Under the pieces are notes generated by a model. The model searched no databases, was not told the DNA's origin, and was given only the letters and a program-made list of their open reading frames with translations. From Verrucomicrobiales bacterium (GTDB lineage Bacteria; Verrucomicrobiota; Verrucomicrobiia; Verrucomicrobiales; DEV007), in NCBI GenBank assembly GCA_017991025.1, contig JAGNMT010000024.1, positions 1-16,819 of the forward strand: a stretch of 16,819 bases of DNA. The letters are read 5' to 3'. The first letter of the stretch is position 1, and each line of letters begins with the position of its first letter. This document shows positions 1 through 7,205 of this stretch, in pieces. A program made the position numbers and the translations under genes.

Positions 1-2
1 AT

Positions 3-611
3 GCGGACGACGCCGGGGGATTTGCCCTTGCCCGTCTCATTTCACAGCTCGGGGTGCATCCCGGGTCACCTGCCACGTTTATGTGGGATGATCGAGGGGA
101 CCTCTCCGCCGCTTGGACTATTTGGCTCGACAACTGGTTTGCCCCCCATCTCGTTGGCGCTTTCCTTGAAGTCTATCGCTGTGCCGCCTCCTACCACCTC
201 GATGGCATCGAGGCCGCCGACACCCTTCTCGATGCCGCCCTCACGGAGTCGCTCCGGTCCCGCAGCCTGAAGGTCGCGAGTGCCTTTCTCGATGGAAAAT
301 CGGAAATGCGCGCGAACCGCGAATGGCAGCGTTTTGCCGACAGGATCGCCCGGGGAGAAGCCCGCGGCCACACCACCACCCTCTTTGCCCTGCAATCCGC
401 CCTGTATCACCTCCCCCTCGGCCCAGCCCTCAGCGCTTACGCCTGGTTCGAACTTGAATCCGGCCTGCCCCGGACCGGTTATCGTGACCAGGCGGGCAGC
501 GCAGAAGCAGTCCTCTCCGTTTTCCGGGCGGCCCTGCCCTATGTCTCAGTTGCCTTGCGCGGAGATCGCGACGAAAATGGAGGTGGTTCCTCCCACCTCC
601 GGGCCATTTGA
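3..611 (+). CDS. 5'-truncated alpha-helical protein, possible UreF-like urease accessory protein
   Basis: The reading frame is open from base 3 to the TGA at 609-611, so the gene probably begins upstream of the window; the first internal ATG is at 54. The visible 200 or so residues look mostly helical, with no signal peptide or membrane segment. The C-terminal half, around GHTTTLFALQSALYHLPLG and the following AYAWFELESGL, loosely resembles the pattern in UreF, where a GHH-type motif precedes the helices that contact the urease/UreG complex. The earlier ESLRSRSLKVASAFL also fits a UreF helix. This is an impression by eye only. No urease structural gene is in view, so the role cannot be confirmed by context. 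clpS follows 15 nt downstream on the same strand, so the two may be co-transcribed. I am fairly sure this is coding, but unsure of the family. Confidence 0.6.
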   Translation, partial: ADDAGGFALARLISQLGVHPGSPATFMWDDRGDLSAAWTIWLDNWFAPHLVGAFLEVYRCAASYHLDGIEAADTLLDAALTESLRSRSLKVASAFLDGKSEMRANREWQRFADRIARGEARGHTTTLFALQSALYHLPLGPALSAYAWFELESGLPRTGYRDQAGSAEAVLSVFRAALPYVSVALRGDRDENGGGSSHLRAI

Positions 612-626
612 CATCTTTTCCCAACG

Positions 627-917
627 ATGACACCTGACATCGACGAAATCACCATCACCCGAGCCGAGACCGAGACCGATCTCGACAGCCCGTGGAACGT
701 CATTGTTTATGACGACCCCGTTAACTTGATGAGCTTCGTCACGCTAGTCCTCAAGCGGGTCTTCGGTTACCCCCAGCAAAAAGCCGAGGCCCTCATGATG
801 GAAGTCCACAAGCTGGGCAGTTCCGTCGTCTGGACCGGAGCGCGCGAGAAAGCCGAACTCTATGTGCAACAGTTGCAGACCTATCAACTGCTCGCGGCGA
901 TGAAAAAGGCGAACTGA
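627..917 (+). CDS. clpS: ATP-dependent Clp protease adaptor ClpS
   Basis: A 96-residue ClpS protein. ClpS binds proteins carrying N-degron residues and delivers them to the ClpA or ClpC unfoldase of the Clp protease in the cytoplasm. The core starts near residue 23 with NVIVYDDPVNLMSFV. It includes the acidic pair D29-D30, N33, and the methionine M35 at the position that gates the N-degron pocket. H61 in EVHKLGSSVV corresponds to the conserved pocket histidine. The DDPVNLMS wording resembles ClpS of actinobacteria and PVC bacteria more than E. coli ClpS. The first 20 residues are the usual variable, acidic tail. The ATG lies 15 nt after the upstream stop and has no clear Shine-Dalgarno site. 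The partner unfoldase is not in the window. Confidence 0.93.
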   Translation: MTPDIDEITITRAETETDLDSPWNVIVYDDPVNLMSFVTLVLKRVFGYPQQKAEALMMEVHKLGSSVVWTGAREKAELYVQQLQTYQLLAAMKKAN

Positions 918-922
918 AGGGG

Positions 923-945
923 AGTTTTAGGTTATAAGTTTTAGG
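923..945. repeat. 9-bp direct repeat, two copies
   Basis: AGTTTTAGG occurs at 923-931 and again at 937-945, a 14-nt period, in the short AT-richer gap between the convergent clpS and DUF1287 genes. No hairpin or T-run was found here, so it is not an obvious terminator. It may be chance. Confidence 0.35.
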
Positions 946-954
946 ATCGGCGGA

Positions 955-1581
955 TCAATCCTTCACCGGGTGATAGCGGTAGTGACCCACCACTGTCCAC
1001 TGCCGCAGCCCCGTTTCCAAAACGGGTCCGGCCCCGATGTTGTGAACAAAGGCATCCGGCCCCACGACAATGCCGATGTGCCAGAGCCCGTTTCCGTTTA
1101 GATCCCAGGTCACGAGATCGCCGGGCAGGAACTCCGCTCCTTGCCCGTCGCTTACCTCACCGTCGTGGCGTTTGAAAAAAGTCTCCAGATTCGGGACACG
1201 CCGGTGATCGATGTTTTTGTCAGGGCGCTTCAGTCCCCATTGTTTCGGGTAAGCGGAGAAAGATGCTTTCATGTCCTCATGGACAAGCGGCTGAAGGTCG
1301 ATCCCGAGCGCCCGATAGGAGCGGATCACGACATCCGTACAGACACCTGTGCCCGCCGGGACATCACCGCCGGGATAGTCGAGCACTACATAAGCCGGGT
1401 CGTAGCGCTCTTTCTGCGTCGTCCGGAAAAGCGCCGCCTCGACAAGCCGGTTCGCGAAAGACCCGCCCGGAACGAATGCCACCGCAGTCGCAGAATTTGC
1501 CGCCGTGTTCGGCAATTCCTGCGCCGAAAGAACCTCGGTGAGGACCCAGATACAGAATAGACCGAGCGAAAGATAGTTCAT
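955..1581 (-). CDS. Secreted DUF1287 family protein (YijF-like, NlpC/P60-type fold)
   Basis: A 208-residue protein with an N-terminal signal peptide: hydrophobic residues 4-18, with likely cleavage after LSA at 20. The mature part matches the DUF1287 family. Landmarks are YDPAYVVLDYPGGDVP (60-75), GTGVCTDVVIRSYRALGID (78-96), the PNLETFF segment (130-136), GDLVTWDLNG (154-163) and WHIGIV (167-172). C81, H168 and the VHN at 179-181 are placed like the Cys-His-polar catalytic set of NlpC/P60 cysteine peptidases, to which this family is thought to be related. A periplasmic cell-wall hydrolase or amidase role is therefore an inference; the family has no well-established substrate. Length is normal for the family. 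The gene is transcribed toward clpS, with about 170 nt separating its start from the cyclic-nucleotide-binding gene upstream. Confidence 0.85.
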   Translation of the reverse strand: MNYLSLGLFCIWVLTEVLSAQELPNTAANSATAVAFVPGGSFANRLVEAALFRTTQKERYDPAYVVLDYPGGDVPAGTGVCTDVVIRSYRALGIDLQPLVHEDMKASFSAYPKQWGLKRPDKNIDHRRVPNLETFFKRHDGEVSDGQGAEFLPGDLVTWDLNGNGLWHIGIVVGPDAFVHNIGAGPVLETGLRQWTVVGHYRYHPVKD

Positions 1582-1753
1582 GGCACTTTTTTACGGTAAG
1601 ACGCCCGAAGGTCTTTCAGTTTGCAGGGAAATTCCGGGAGAGGGAAATGTGAAGCAAGCTCCCTGAAAAGAGGCTGAAGCATGGCGAGGCGGCGCCCCGG
1701 CTGATCTTCTTCCGGGAGCTGAAACCCGCGCCGTCCCGGGTGACGACATGGCC
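1582..1753. other. Intergenic gap without recognised element
   Basis: A 172-nt gap between two minus-strand genes. It contains a weak inverted repeat (CCGGGA and TCCCGG flanking about 16 nt) but no U-tract. I see no convincing gene, although an open minus frame runs through it into the next gene in a shifted frame. Confidence 0.4.
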
Positions 1754-2245
1754 TCACAGCCGATAAACCCCTGATTCCCTATCCTTTTCCGCGAGCCTCT
1801 GTGACGTATCAGCGAGACGGCGGGCAAGCTGGCCGGCAAGAAAACGGAAGGCGACAGCCTCCCCGCGAAGTCGCTGCATCGGATCTAGCGATTCGGCAAA
1901 ACCGGGCCGCACTTTCAAAAGAAGCGCTGCCGAGACCGCTTCCACGGTGGCGCTGCGCGGCTGCCCGTCGAGAAGGCTGCGCTCGCCGATGATCTCCCCG
2001 GGCTCGCGGATCACGGCAATGGTTTCCCCTCTCTTGACGACGATCAGTTGTCCGCGCAGATGGATGAAAAAGGCGGCACTCGGATCGCCCTCGTTCAGAA
2101 TCTTGTCGCCGGGCGAACATTCGAGAAGGGTCGCGTGCTCAAGCAGTTCATCGAGTCCGGCACCCTCCAGCGCGGCAAGCCCGGGGATGGAAAGGAGGGA
2201 ACGAGGCAGTTGACCACGTTCGTGAATGTAGGGAATCTCGCGCAT
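1754..2245 (-). CDS. Stand-alone cyclic nucleotide-binding domain protein
   Basis: A 163-residue protein made almost entirely of one cNMP-binding (CAP_ED/CRP-type) beta-roll. Motifs seen are SPGDKILNEGD (44-54), AFFIHLRGQLIVV (58-70) and the phosphate-binding cassette GEIIGERSLLDG followed by QPRSATVEA (83-104). E88 and R97 sit where the ligand ribose and phosphate contacts are expected, so nucleotide binding is plausible. After the roll comes one helical stretch (about 125-155, RLRGEAVAFRFLAGQLARRL) resembling the CRP C-helix. There is no helix-turn-helix, kinase or channel domain. It may act as a sensor subunit for a partner, for example by dimerising through that helix, or it may be a degraded regulator. 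It is divergent from the SLC13 transporter gene with 136 nt between starts. A functional link is possible but not shown. Confidence 0.83.
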   Translation of the reverse strand: MREIPYIHERGQLPRSLLSIPGLAALEGAGLDELLEHATLLECSPGDKILNEGDPSAAFFIHLRGQLIVVKRGETIAVIREPGEIIGERSLLDGQPRSATVEAVSAALLLKVRPGFAESLDPMQRLRGEAVAFRFLAGQLARRLADTSQRLAEKDRESGVYRL

Positions 2246-2329
2246 ACGGGCACGATACTGTCAGAAAATAACGGGATATCCACACACTTATTTGTGCCGT
2301 CGTCTCGCCACCTAAAAACCCGTTCCTCC

Positions 2330-2358
2330 TTGCCTCTCCATCAATCCGCCGTTACGAT
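2330..2358 (+). promoter_or_regulatory. Possible sigma70-type promoter of the SLC13 gene
   Basis: TTGCCT (2330-2335) and TACGAT (2353-2358) are separated by 17 nt. Each matches 4 of 6 consensus bases. The predicted transcript would start near 2365, giving a leader of roughly 15 nt before the ATG at 2382. This is a by-eye prediction only. Confidence 0.3.
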
Positions 2359-2381
2359 GCTTCATTTCCTCAACCTGACAA

Positions 2382-4160
2382 ATGACTACACCCCAGATCC
2401 TCGCCTTCGGGATTCTTGGCGGGACAATGGTACTTTTCCTGTGGGGACGACTGCGTTACGATCTGGTCGCGATCCTCGCACTTCTCGCCTCGATCATGGC
2501 GGGAACGGTGTCGGCAGATAAAGCGTTTTCCGGATTCAGCGACGACATCATCATCATCGTCGCGAGCGCGCTGGTCCTGAGCGCGGCGATCGCGCAATCG
2601 GGCATCATCGAAAGCGGACTGCGCTTTGTCAGCGCTCATGTCCATCGGGTGCGCTGGCAACTGACGGTCCTCGTTGGTTCGGTGACCCTGCTCTCGGCGA
2701 TGGTCAAAAATATTGGCGCCCTCGCGATGTTAATGCCGGCCGCGCTGAAGATGGCTAAGAAATCGGAGACTTCCCCCTCGGTTTTTCTCATGCCGATGTC
2801 CTTCGGCTCGCTTCTCGGCGGGCTAATCACCCTGATCGGAACCTCGCCGAATATCATCGTATCCCGCGTGCGCGAGCAAATGACGGGCGAGCCTTTTGCC
2901 ATGTTTGACTTCGCCTACGTCGGACTAGGGCTTTCGCTGGCGGGCCTAATCTTTCTGCACTTCGGCTACCGCCTCCTCCCTCGTGATCGCCGTGCCGTGC
3001 CGACGATGGGTGAGTCTCTCAATATCACAGACTACACGACGGAGGCGATCGTGACACCGACCTCGAGCGCGATAGGGAAAACGGCGGCGGAATTCCGGAC
3101 CGACCATCAGGACGAGATCGAGATCACGGCCATTCTCCGCGGCGAGAATCGTTCCAAGGTCGCACTCCGTGGAGCGACGGTGGAGGAGGGCGACACGCTC
3201 TTTCTCAAGGGCGACCCGGAACAGCTCGAACGTGCCATCGTCACGGCGAGCCTCGAACTCGACGGTCAAAATCGCACTGCGGTCACGGAGACCCGAAACG
3301 AAGACATCGGTGTGATCGAGGCGGTCGTCACCGCGAACTCCCCTCTCGTCAATCGCACTGCGGGAAAAATGACCCTGCACGAGAGCCACGGAGTGAATCT
3401 CCTCGCGATTTCGCGCTCGGGAGAGCAGCTCACGAAGGGACTGCGTGACACAAAACTCCTTGCGGGTGATGTCATTGTCCTTCAGGGACCGCTCGACATC
3501 CTGCCCGAGCGTCTCGGAGATCTCGGTTGTTTGCCTCTCGCAGAGCGCACCATTCATCTCGGCAGTGTGCGCCGCGGCCTCATCCCCGTGGCGATCCTCG
3601 CCGGAGCGATGGCACTCACCGCCTTCGGTCAGGTGACTGCAACAGTGGCTTTTTTTGGTGCGGCCACCCTCGTCCTCCTCACCGGTACACTCTCGATCCG
3701 CGCTGCTTATGAACATATCGAATGGCCAATTTTAGTGATGTTAGGAGCGCTTATCCCTGTGAGCGGGGCCTTGCAGGAAACCGGAGGTACGCAGCTCATT
3801 TCACACTGGCTTTCATCGGTGGCTGCAGGTATGCCGCCTTGGGCCGCTGTCGGATTGATCCTCGTCGCAGCGATGGCCGCGACCCCCTTCCTCAACAACG
3901 CCGCCACCGTGCTCGTCATGGCACCGATCGCCGCGACGTTCGCCACCGACCTGCAGATGCGACCAGATGCGTTCCTCATGGCCGTCGCGGTAGGAGCGGG
4001 ATGTGACTTCCTCACCCCCATCGGGCATCAGTGTAATACACTCGTGATGGGACCCGGGGGATACCGATTTGGTGACTATGCCCGGCTTGGGGCTCCTCTC
4101 TCGCTAATCGTCGTTGTTATCGCCATTCCGCTGATCCTGCTCTTCTGGCCGGTGCGATAG
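2382..4160 (+). CDS. SLC13-family anion permease with two RCK_C (TrkA_C) domains
   Basis: A 592-residue inner-membrane transporter of the ion-transporter superfamily that includes SLC13/DASS and ArsB/NhaD. The N-terminal half has helices at about 5-20, 27-45, 57-74 and 95-125. It ends its first repeat with GTSPNIIVSRVRE (153-165), the family's SNT-like substrate and sodium motif. A soluble insert, about residues 205-390, holds two RCK_C/TrkA_C-type domains in tandem; key segments are EGDTLFLKGDPEQLERAI and LAGDVIVLQGPLDILP. The C-terminal half resumes with about five helices, contains TPFLNNAATVLVMAPIA, and has the second-repeat motif TPIGHQCNTLVMGPGGY. This layout is common in bacterial permeases of sulfate, dicarboxylate or unknown anions. 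The substrate cannot be read from the sequence. The RCK_C pair probably senses a cytoplasmic ligand. The gene is monocistronic as far as visible. Confidence 0.9.
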   Translation: MTTPQILAFGILGGTMVLFLWGRLRYDLVAILALLASIMAGTVSADKAFSGFSDDIIIIVASALVLSAAIAQSGIIESGLRFVSAHVHRVRWQLTVLVGSVTLLSAMVKNIGALAMLMPAALKMAKKSETSPSVFLMPMSFGSLLGGLITLIGTSPNIIVSRVREQMTGEPFAMFDFAYVGLGLSLAGLIFLHFGYRLLPRDRRAVPTMGESLNITDYTTEAIVTPTSSAIGKTAAEFRTDHQDEIEITAILRGENRSKVALRGATVEEGDTLFLKGDPEQLERAIVTASLELDGQNRTAVTETRNEDIGVIEAVVTANSPLVNRTAGKMTLHESHGVNLLAISRSGEQLTKGLRDTKLLAGDVIVLQGPLDILPERLGDLGCLPLAERTIHLGSVRRGLIPVAILAGAMALTAFGQVTATVAFFGAATLVLLTGTLSIRAAYEHIEWPILVMLGALIPVSGALQETGGTQLISHWLSSVAAGMPPWAAVGLILVAAMAATPFLNNAATVLVMAPIAATFATDLQMRPDAFLMAVAVGAGCDFLTPIGHQCNTLVMGPGGYRFGDYARLGAPLSLIVVVIAIPLILLFWPVR

Positions 4161-4257
4161 CCCGACCCGGGATTCGGAAGATGGAAGTAATGGTCCACCT
4201 CAGTCGTAGCGTTTAGCGGGGTAGGAGCAGAGGCTGAGAAAAGTAATTCCCCCGTGG

Positions 4258-4878
4258 TCATCCCTTTTTCTTCGCGGCAATTACTTCGGCATTGGCCGCA
4301 ATCTCGACCGCTGCGGCTTCCATTTCGTCCCTTCGCCGGGCCGCGTCCAGGACTTTGGGTGTCAAGTCGTTGATCGTCGGGATCGATCCGTCCATCACCA
4401 TCCTGGCGATCTCCTCGTTGAGACTACGCGCTCCGGCAAACTTCCCGTAGCTCTGGGATTTCAGCATGAGATACTCAATTATACTTTTGTCAGGTTTCAG
4501 AGCGACCGCTTCGTCGAGTTTTTTTGCAGCGGCCTGAAACGAGGTCGCCGCCTGTCCCATCAGGCTACCCGATTTCTGCGCCGACTCTTTCATTTGGGAT
4601 CGGACTACGTCGAGGCCGTCACTATCGATTTTATTGAGCAGATCCTGAAAAATAGGAGATGCCTCCTGTCCCAACCGGTTCGCCTCTTCAAGCGCCGCGT
4701 CCGATTCCGCCAACAATTGCTTAACCTCCCGGGACATCCCCGATCCGATCCCCAAACCGTCGGCCATTTGGCGAATCCCGCCCGCCATCACAACGATCCC
4801 GCAAACCCCAAGAATCACCCGGATAAGTATACTCACTTTCGGCTTTGAGACCGGTTCCGGTGACTCTGAGTTTTCCAT
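4258..4878 (-). CDS. Membrane-anchored helical protein of unknown function
   Basis: A 206-residue protein I do not recognise. Residues 1-14 are polar. One hydrophobic segment (about 16-34, ILIRVILGVCGIVVMAGGI) looks like a single membrane anchor or uncleaved signal. The rest is rich in Ala, Glu, Lys, Gln, Ser and Leu and predicted helical, with coiled-coil character around 50-135 (EVKQLLAESDAALEEANRL and AATSFQAAAKKLDEAVALK). The second of these is faintly like a TPR-type helix pair, since LDEAVALKPDKSIIEYLML resembles the end of a TPR unit, but no full repeat array is visible. It ends in AAKKKG. The gene follows the cyclase and small ORF on the same strand, about 100 nt further on, and converges with the SLC13 gene. 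No partner or reaction is suggested by the sequence. Confidence 0.72.
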   Translation of the reverse strand: MENSESPEPVSKPKVSILIRVILGVCGIVVMAGGIRQMADGLGIGSGMSREVKQLLAESDAALEEANRLGQEASPIFQDLLNKIDSDGLDVVRSQMKESAQKSGSLMGQAATSFQAAAKKLDEAVALKPDKSIIEYLMLKSQSYGKFAGARSLNEEIARMVMDGSIPTINDLTPKVLDAARRRDEMEAAAVEIAANAEVIAAKKKG

Positions 4879-4979
4879 GGAGGTAAGTTAATTCTTTTCC
4901 GTTCTCCTGCAAGTTGTCCATCAGAGCCTCTTGCGACGTCAATCCAAATATACAAACTCGTTCAGGGGTGCAATCCGGC

Positions 4980-5126
4980 TCACTCCCCGACAATCACCGA
5001 GCGACACCGCAACGTTTCAAGCCAGAAGTAGCGGTCAATCGTGACAAACTTCCTTTCCTCAATATCATCCGGCGACTGCAGAACTTCATCAAACGCCCGC
5101 CCGTCCGCCACTAGATACCCTTTCAC
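4980..5126 (-). CDS. Small ORF (48 aa) immediately downstream of the cyclase gene
   Basis: A GTG-initiated 48-codon frame begins 2 nt after the cyclase stop and ends at TGA 4982-4980. The predicted peptide has a mixed, protein-like composition: KGYLVADGRAFDEVLQSP, then DDIEERKFVTIDRYFW, then LETLRCRSVIVGE. It has no membrane segment or signal and resembles no family I know. The close spacing suggests translational coupling with the cyclase gene. The frame stays open upstream into the cyclase gene, but the cyclase reading frame ends naturally after its C-terminal helix, so a frameshifted extension is unlikely. No in-frame ATG exists. It could also be a chance frame in GC-rich DNA. Confidence 0.4.
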   Translation of the reverse strand: MKGYLVADGRAFDEVLQSPDDIEERKFVTIDRYFWLETLRCRSVIVGE

Positions 5127-5128
5127 GT

Positions 5129-7039
5129 TCAGTCGTTTTTCTCCGCCCTCTGGAAGTGGTCCCTCGCCATGGACAAAGCGCCAAGGACAAAGGCACTGGG
5201 CTCATAGCGAATATAGCTTGCCCCCGGGAGAAAAACTCCGTTCCATCCAGGGTCCACCCACAGGCCATTCTGCTCCTGCGCAGCCAACAGAAAATCGACT
5301 GCCGCCCGCAGGATTCCGCCGTTGGTGAAACCCGAGGCGATCAACGCACGCACCGCGAAGGCAGTGGCCAGGGGGTTGCTCGGCCCGGGTTCAAAGCGAC
5401 CGGTGTGGTAGCCTCGTTTCGACTCCCCCCATCCGCCGTCCGGGTTCCTCACCGATTCGAGCCAGCGGGCCGATTCCACGATGCGGGGATCGTCACCCTG
5501 CCCGCATACCACCAGTGCCTCGATCACCTGCGCCGTTCCATAGACGCGGTTCACCCACCACCGGCCGGTCCAGGTCCCGTCCAACTGACGTCGCATCCAC
5601 AGAAAACGCACTCCGCTGGCCACCGCCGACCCGACGCACCCCCCGGGATCCTCCGCCCTGTTCTGCAAGGGGCCTAACAAAATCAAAACCCGCGCCGTGA
5701 TGTCGTCGTCCCCCTCCAAACTGGCCGCCACCCCGGGATCGGTCAGTGTCGCAAACAAGGTTCGAATCGGACCAAAGTCGCAGGTGAATCCTGCCCAGCC
5801 ACCATCCCGCCCCTGCATGGCCAGGAGCCAGTCAAGGCCGCGCTGCCAGGCATCATGATCCATCGAGGGCAAGCCACGCACAGAGTTGAGCACTATGGCG
5901 GTGTCGTCGGTATCGACCAGCCAGGGATTTTCCCGACCAAACGCCCATCCTCCTGGTCGTGTTCGATGATTAATGGGGACGCACCAGAATCCGGGTTTTC
6001 CCGCCTGATGGGCCTGGAGCCACCTGACCCCCGCCTCGACCGGGACTCGCGCGACTGAAAAATCCCTCAACACCTCGATAACGCGCGCCGTGTCATGGGT
6101 TGTACTGAGCGCAAACGGCATCCAGGTGCCTCGTTCATCGGATACGGCCCAAGACAGCAACGTCTGCATCCCGCGGTCAACCGATTGCGGGATCTGCTCC
6201 CCGCAATGGCCTGCCAGAGCGAGAAAATTAATCAGGCTGGGCGCGAGACCTTCCCCAAAAGTGCCATCTGTCCCCTGATGATCGAGGATCCATTCCCGAA
6301 CCACCGTGCGTGCCCTAAGAGGCGGAAAAATATGGTCCACCGCATGAAGCACCCGGCCCATTAGATCCAGCCAGACCCACAAGACCCGTTTACCCGCGAC
6401 CAACCAAAACCTCCCTCCTGAAAGGGGCGGTGCCAGCTTGTGACGGGGATTCGATCTCCAGCAGACATTCTGCGGCTCAAGTTCGGCGATGCCGTAATCC
6501 TCCGGCAAACAACGCACGCGTTCGTCATCAAGCAGACTGAATGGCACCACCCCGAGCGCCAGCATTCCGAGTCTATCAAGATGCATCCACCGTGGAAGGT
6601 TGATTAATCGGGGCGATACATAAGGCAGGGCACGCCGGGGGATCTGGCCGAGCGCCCAGAGTATCAGCCGCGGGATTATCCCGATGCCGCCGAGTCCACC
6701 CAAGTCCCTGATCACCCCCCTGGCGCTGGCGAGAGCCTTGTCTCCCGTCGGCACGCCGGCGGCCCTGAGAGCTGCGTAACAAAGTACAGTAATGTCGAGG
6801 CTCGGCCCGGAATCAGGGCTGCCACCCCAACCGCCGTCCGCAAGTTCCTCGTGCCGGAGATAGCGGACCATTTCAGCGTCAAGCGCTTCGTCCTGCCAGC
6901 CCAGAGAATGCCGTAGTAAAATGAAGAGCGCGGTGAGAGAAGGATCGAACTCGCACTGGAAATGCCAGCTCCCATCCTCGCGCTGGCGGGCACACAGAGC
7001 TTCGACAACAGTAGCAATGGCATCGTCAAGTGATCTCAT
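5129..7039 (-). CDS. Squalene-hopene cyclase family terpenoid cyclase, divergent
   Basis: A 636-residue protein when started at the ATG at 7039. This length and the position of the acid motif match bacterial squalene-hopene cyclases. A TTG at 7117 would add 26 unrelated residues. Several QW repeats are seen: QREDGSW (19-25), ADGGWGG (67-73), QGTDGTFGEG (255-264), GRDGGWAGF (410-418), LDGTWTGRWWVNRVYGT (486-502) and NPDGGWGES (532-540). The protonating motif DTDD (376-379) matches DXDD. D316 in THDT and D446 in DDITARV match further conserved acids. F367, W494 and Y500 of the cavity are kept. Several other cage aromatics appear replaced: R135, H315, L604, S608 and S615. The enzyme should be a membrane-associated class II terpene cyclase, but squalene may not be its substrate. 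No squalene synthesis genes are nearby. gpmI lies upstream on the same strand. Confidence 0.85.
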   Translation of the reverse strand: MRSLDDAIATVVEALCARQREDGSWHFQCEFDPSLTALFILLRHSLGWQDEALDAEMVRYLRHEELADGGWGGSPDSGPSLDITVLCYAALRAAGVPTGDKALASARGVIRDLGGLGGIGIIPRLILWALGQIPRRALPYVSPRLINLPRWMHLDRLGMLALGVVPFSLLDDERVRCLPEDYGIAELEPQNVCWRSNPRHKLAPPLSGGRFWLVAGKRVLWVWLDLMGRVLHAVDHIFPPLRARTVVREWILDHQGTDGTFGEGLAPSLINFLALAGHCGEQIPQSVDRGMQTLLSWAVSDERGTWMPFALSTTHDTARVIEVLRDFSVARVPVEAGVRWLQAHQAGKPGFWCVPINHRTRPGGWAFGRENPWLVDTDDTAIVLNSVRGLPSMDHDAWQRGLDWLLAMQGRDGGWAGFTCDFGPIRTLFATLTDPGVAASLEGDDDITARVLILLGPLQNRAEDPGGCVGSAVASGVRFLWMRRQLDGTWTGRWWVNRVYGTAQVIEALVVCGQGDDPRIVESARWLESVRNPDGGWGESKRGYHTGRFEPGPSNPLATAFAVRALIASGFTNGGILRAAVDFLLAAQEQNGLWVDPGWNGVFLPGASYIRYEPSAFVLGALSMARDHFQRAEKND

Positions 7040-7205
7040 TTCGAAGCGAATCCCCGAAGCAGACTTCCTCCGGCAATCAGCGACGGCGCAACCTTTTCCG
7101 CATGAATGAGAAGTCAATGCTCCATGCTGAAAGTTGCCTGTCCTGCAGCATCACACAACTGCTTTCATCAACGGGCAGAAGCAGGCACCGGAGTTCCCCT
7201 TACCC
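7040..7205. other. Intergenic gap between gpmI and the cyclase gene
   Basis: A 166-nt stretch between the gpmI stop and the preferred cyclase ATG. It contains an in-frame TTG at 7117 that could extend the cyclase. No strong hairpin with a T-run is visible, so read-through from gpmI cannot be excluded. A weak GGGGATT lies about 9 nt before the ATG. Confidence 0.4.

Noticed and set aside
1591..1839. 82-codon minus frame over the gap below the cyclic-nucleotide-binding gene
   Set aside because: It overlaps the 3' end of that gene in another frame and is Pro/Ser/Arg-rich with no motif, so it is probably not a gene.
2946..3716. 256-codon minus frame inside the SLC13 gene
   Set aside because: It is antisense to the transporter's soluble domains, with highly charged low-information composition and no recognisable motif.
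4161..4257. Possible bidirectional terminator between the SLC13 gene and the convergent helical-protein gene
   Set aside because: Only a 5-bp CTCAG/CTGAG pair with a loop of about 30 nt was found, and no T-run. Too weak to call.
7040..7117. TTG start of the cyclase adding 26 residues
   Set aside because: The extra residues are Cys/Arg/Ser-rich and unlike the family. The ATG at 7039 puts the DXDD motif at the family's usual position. Not fully excluded.
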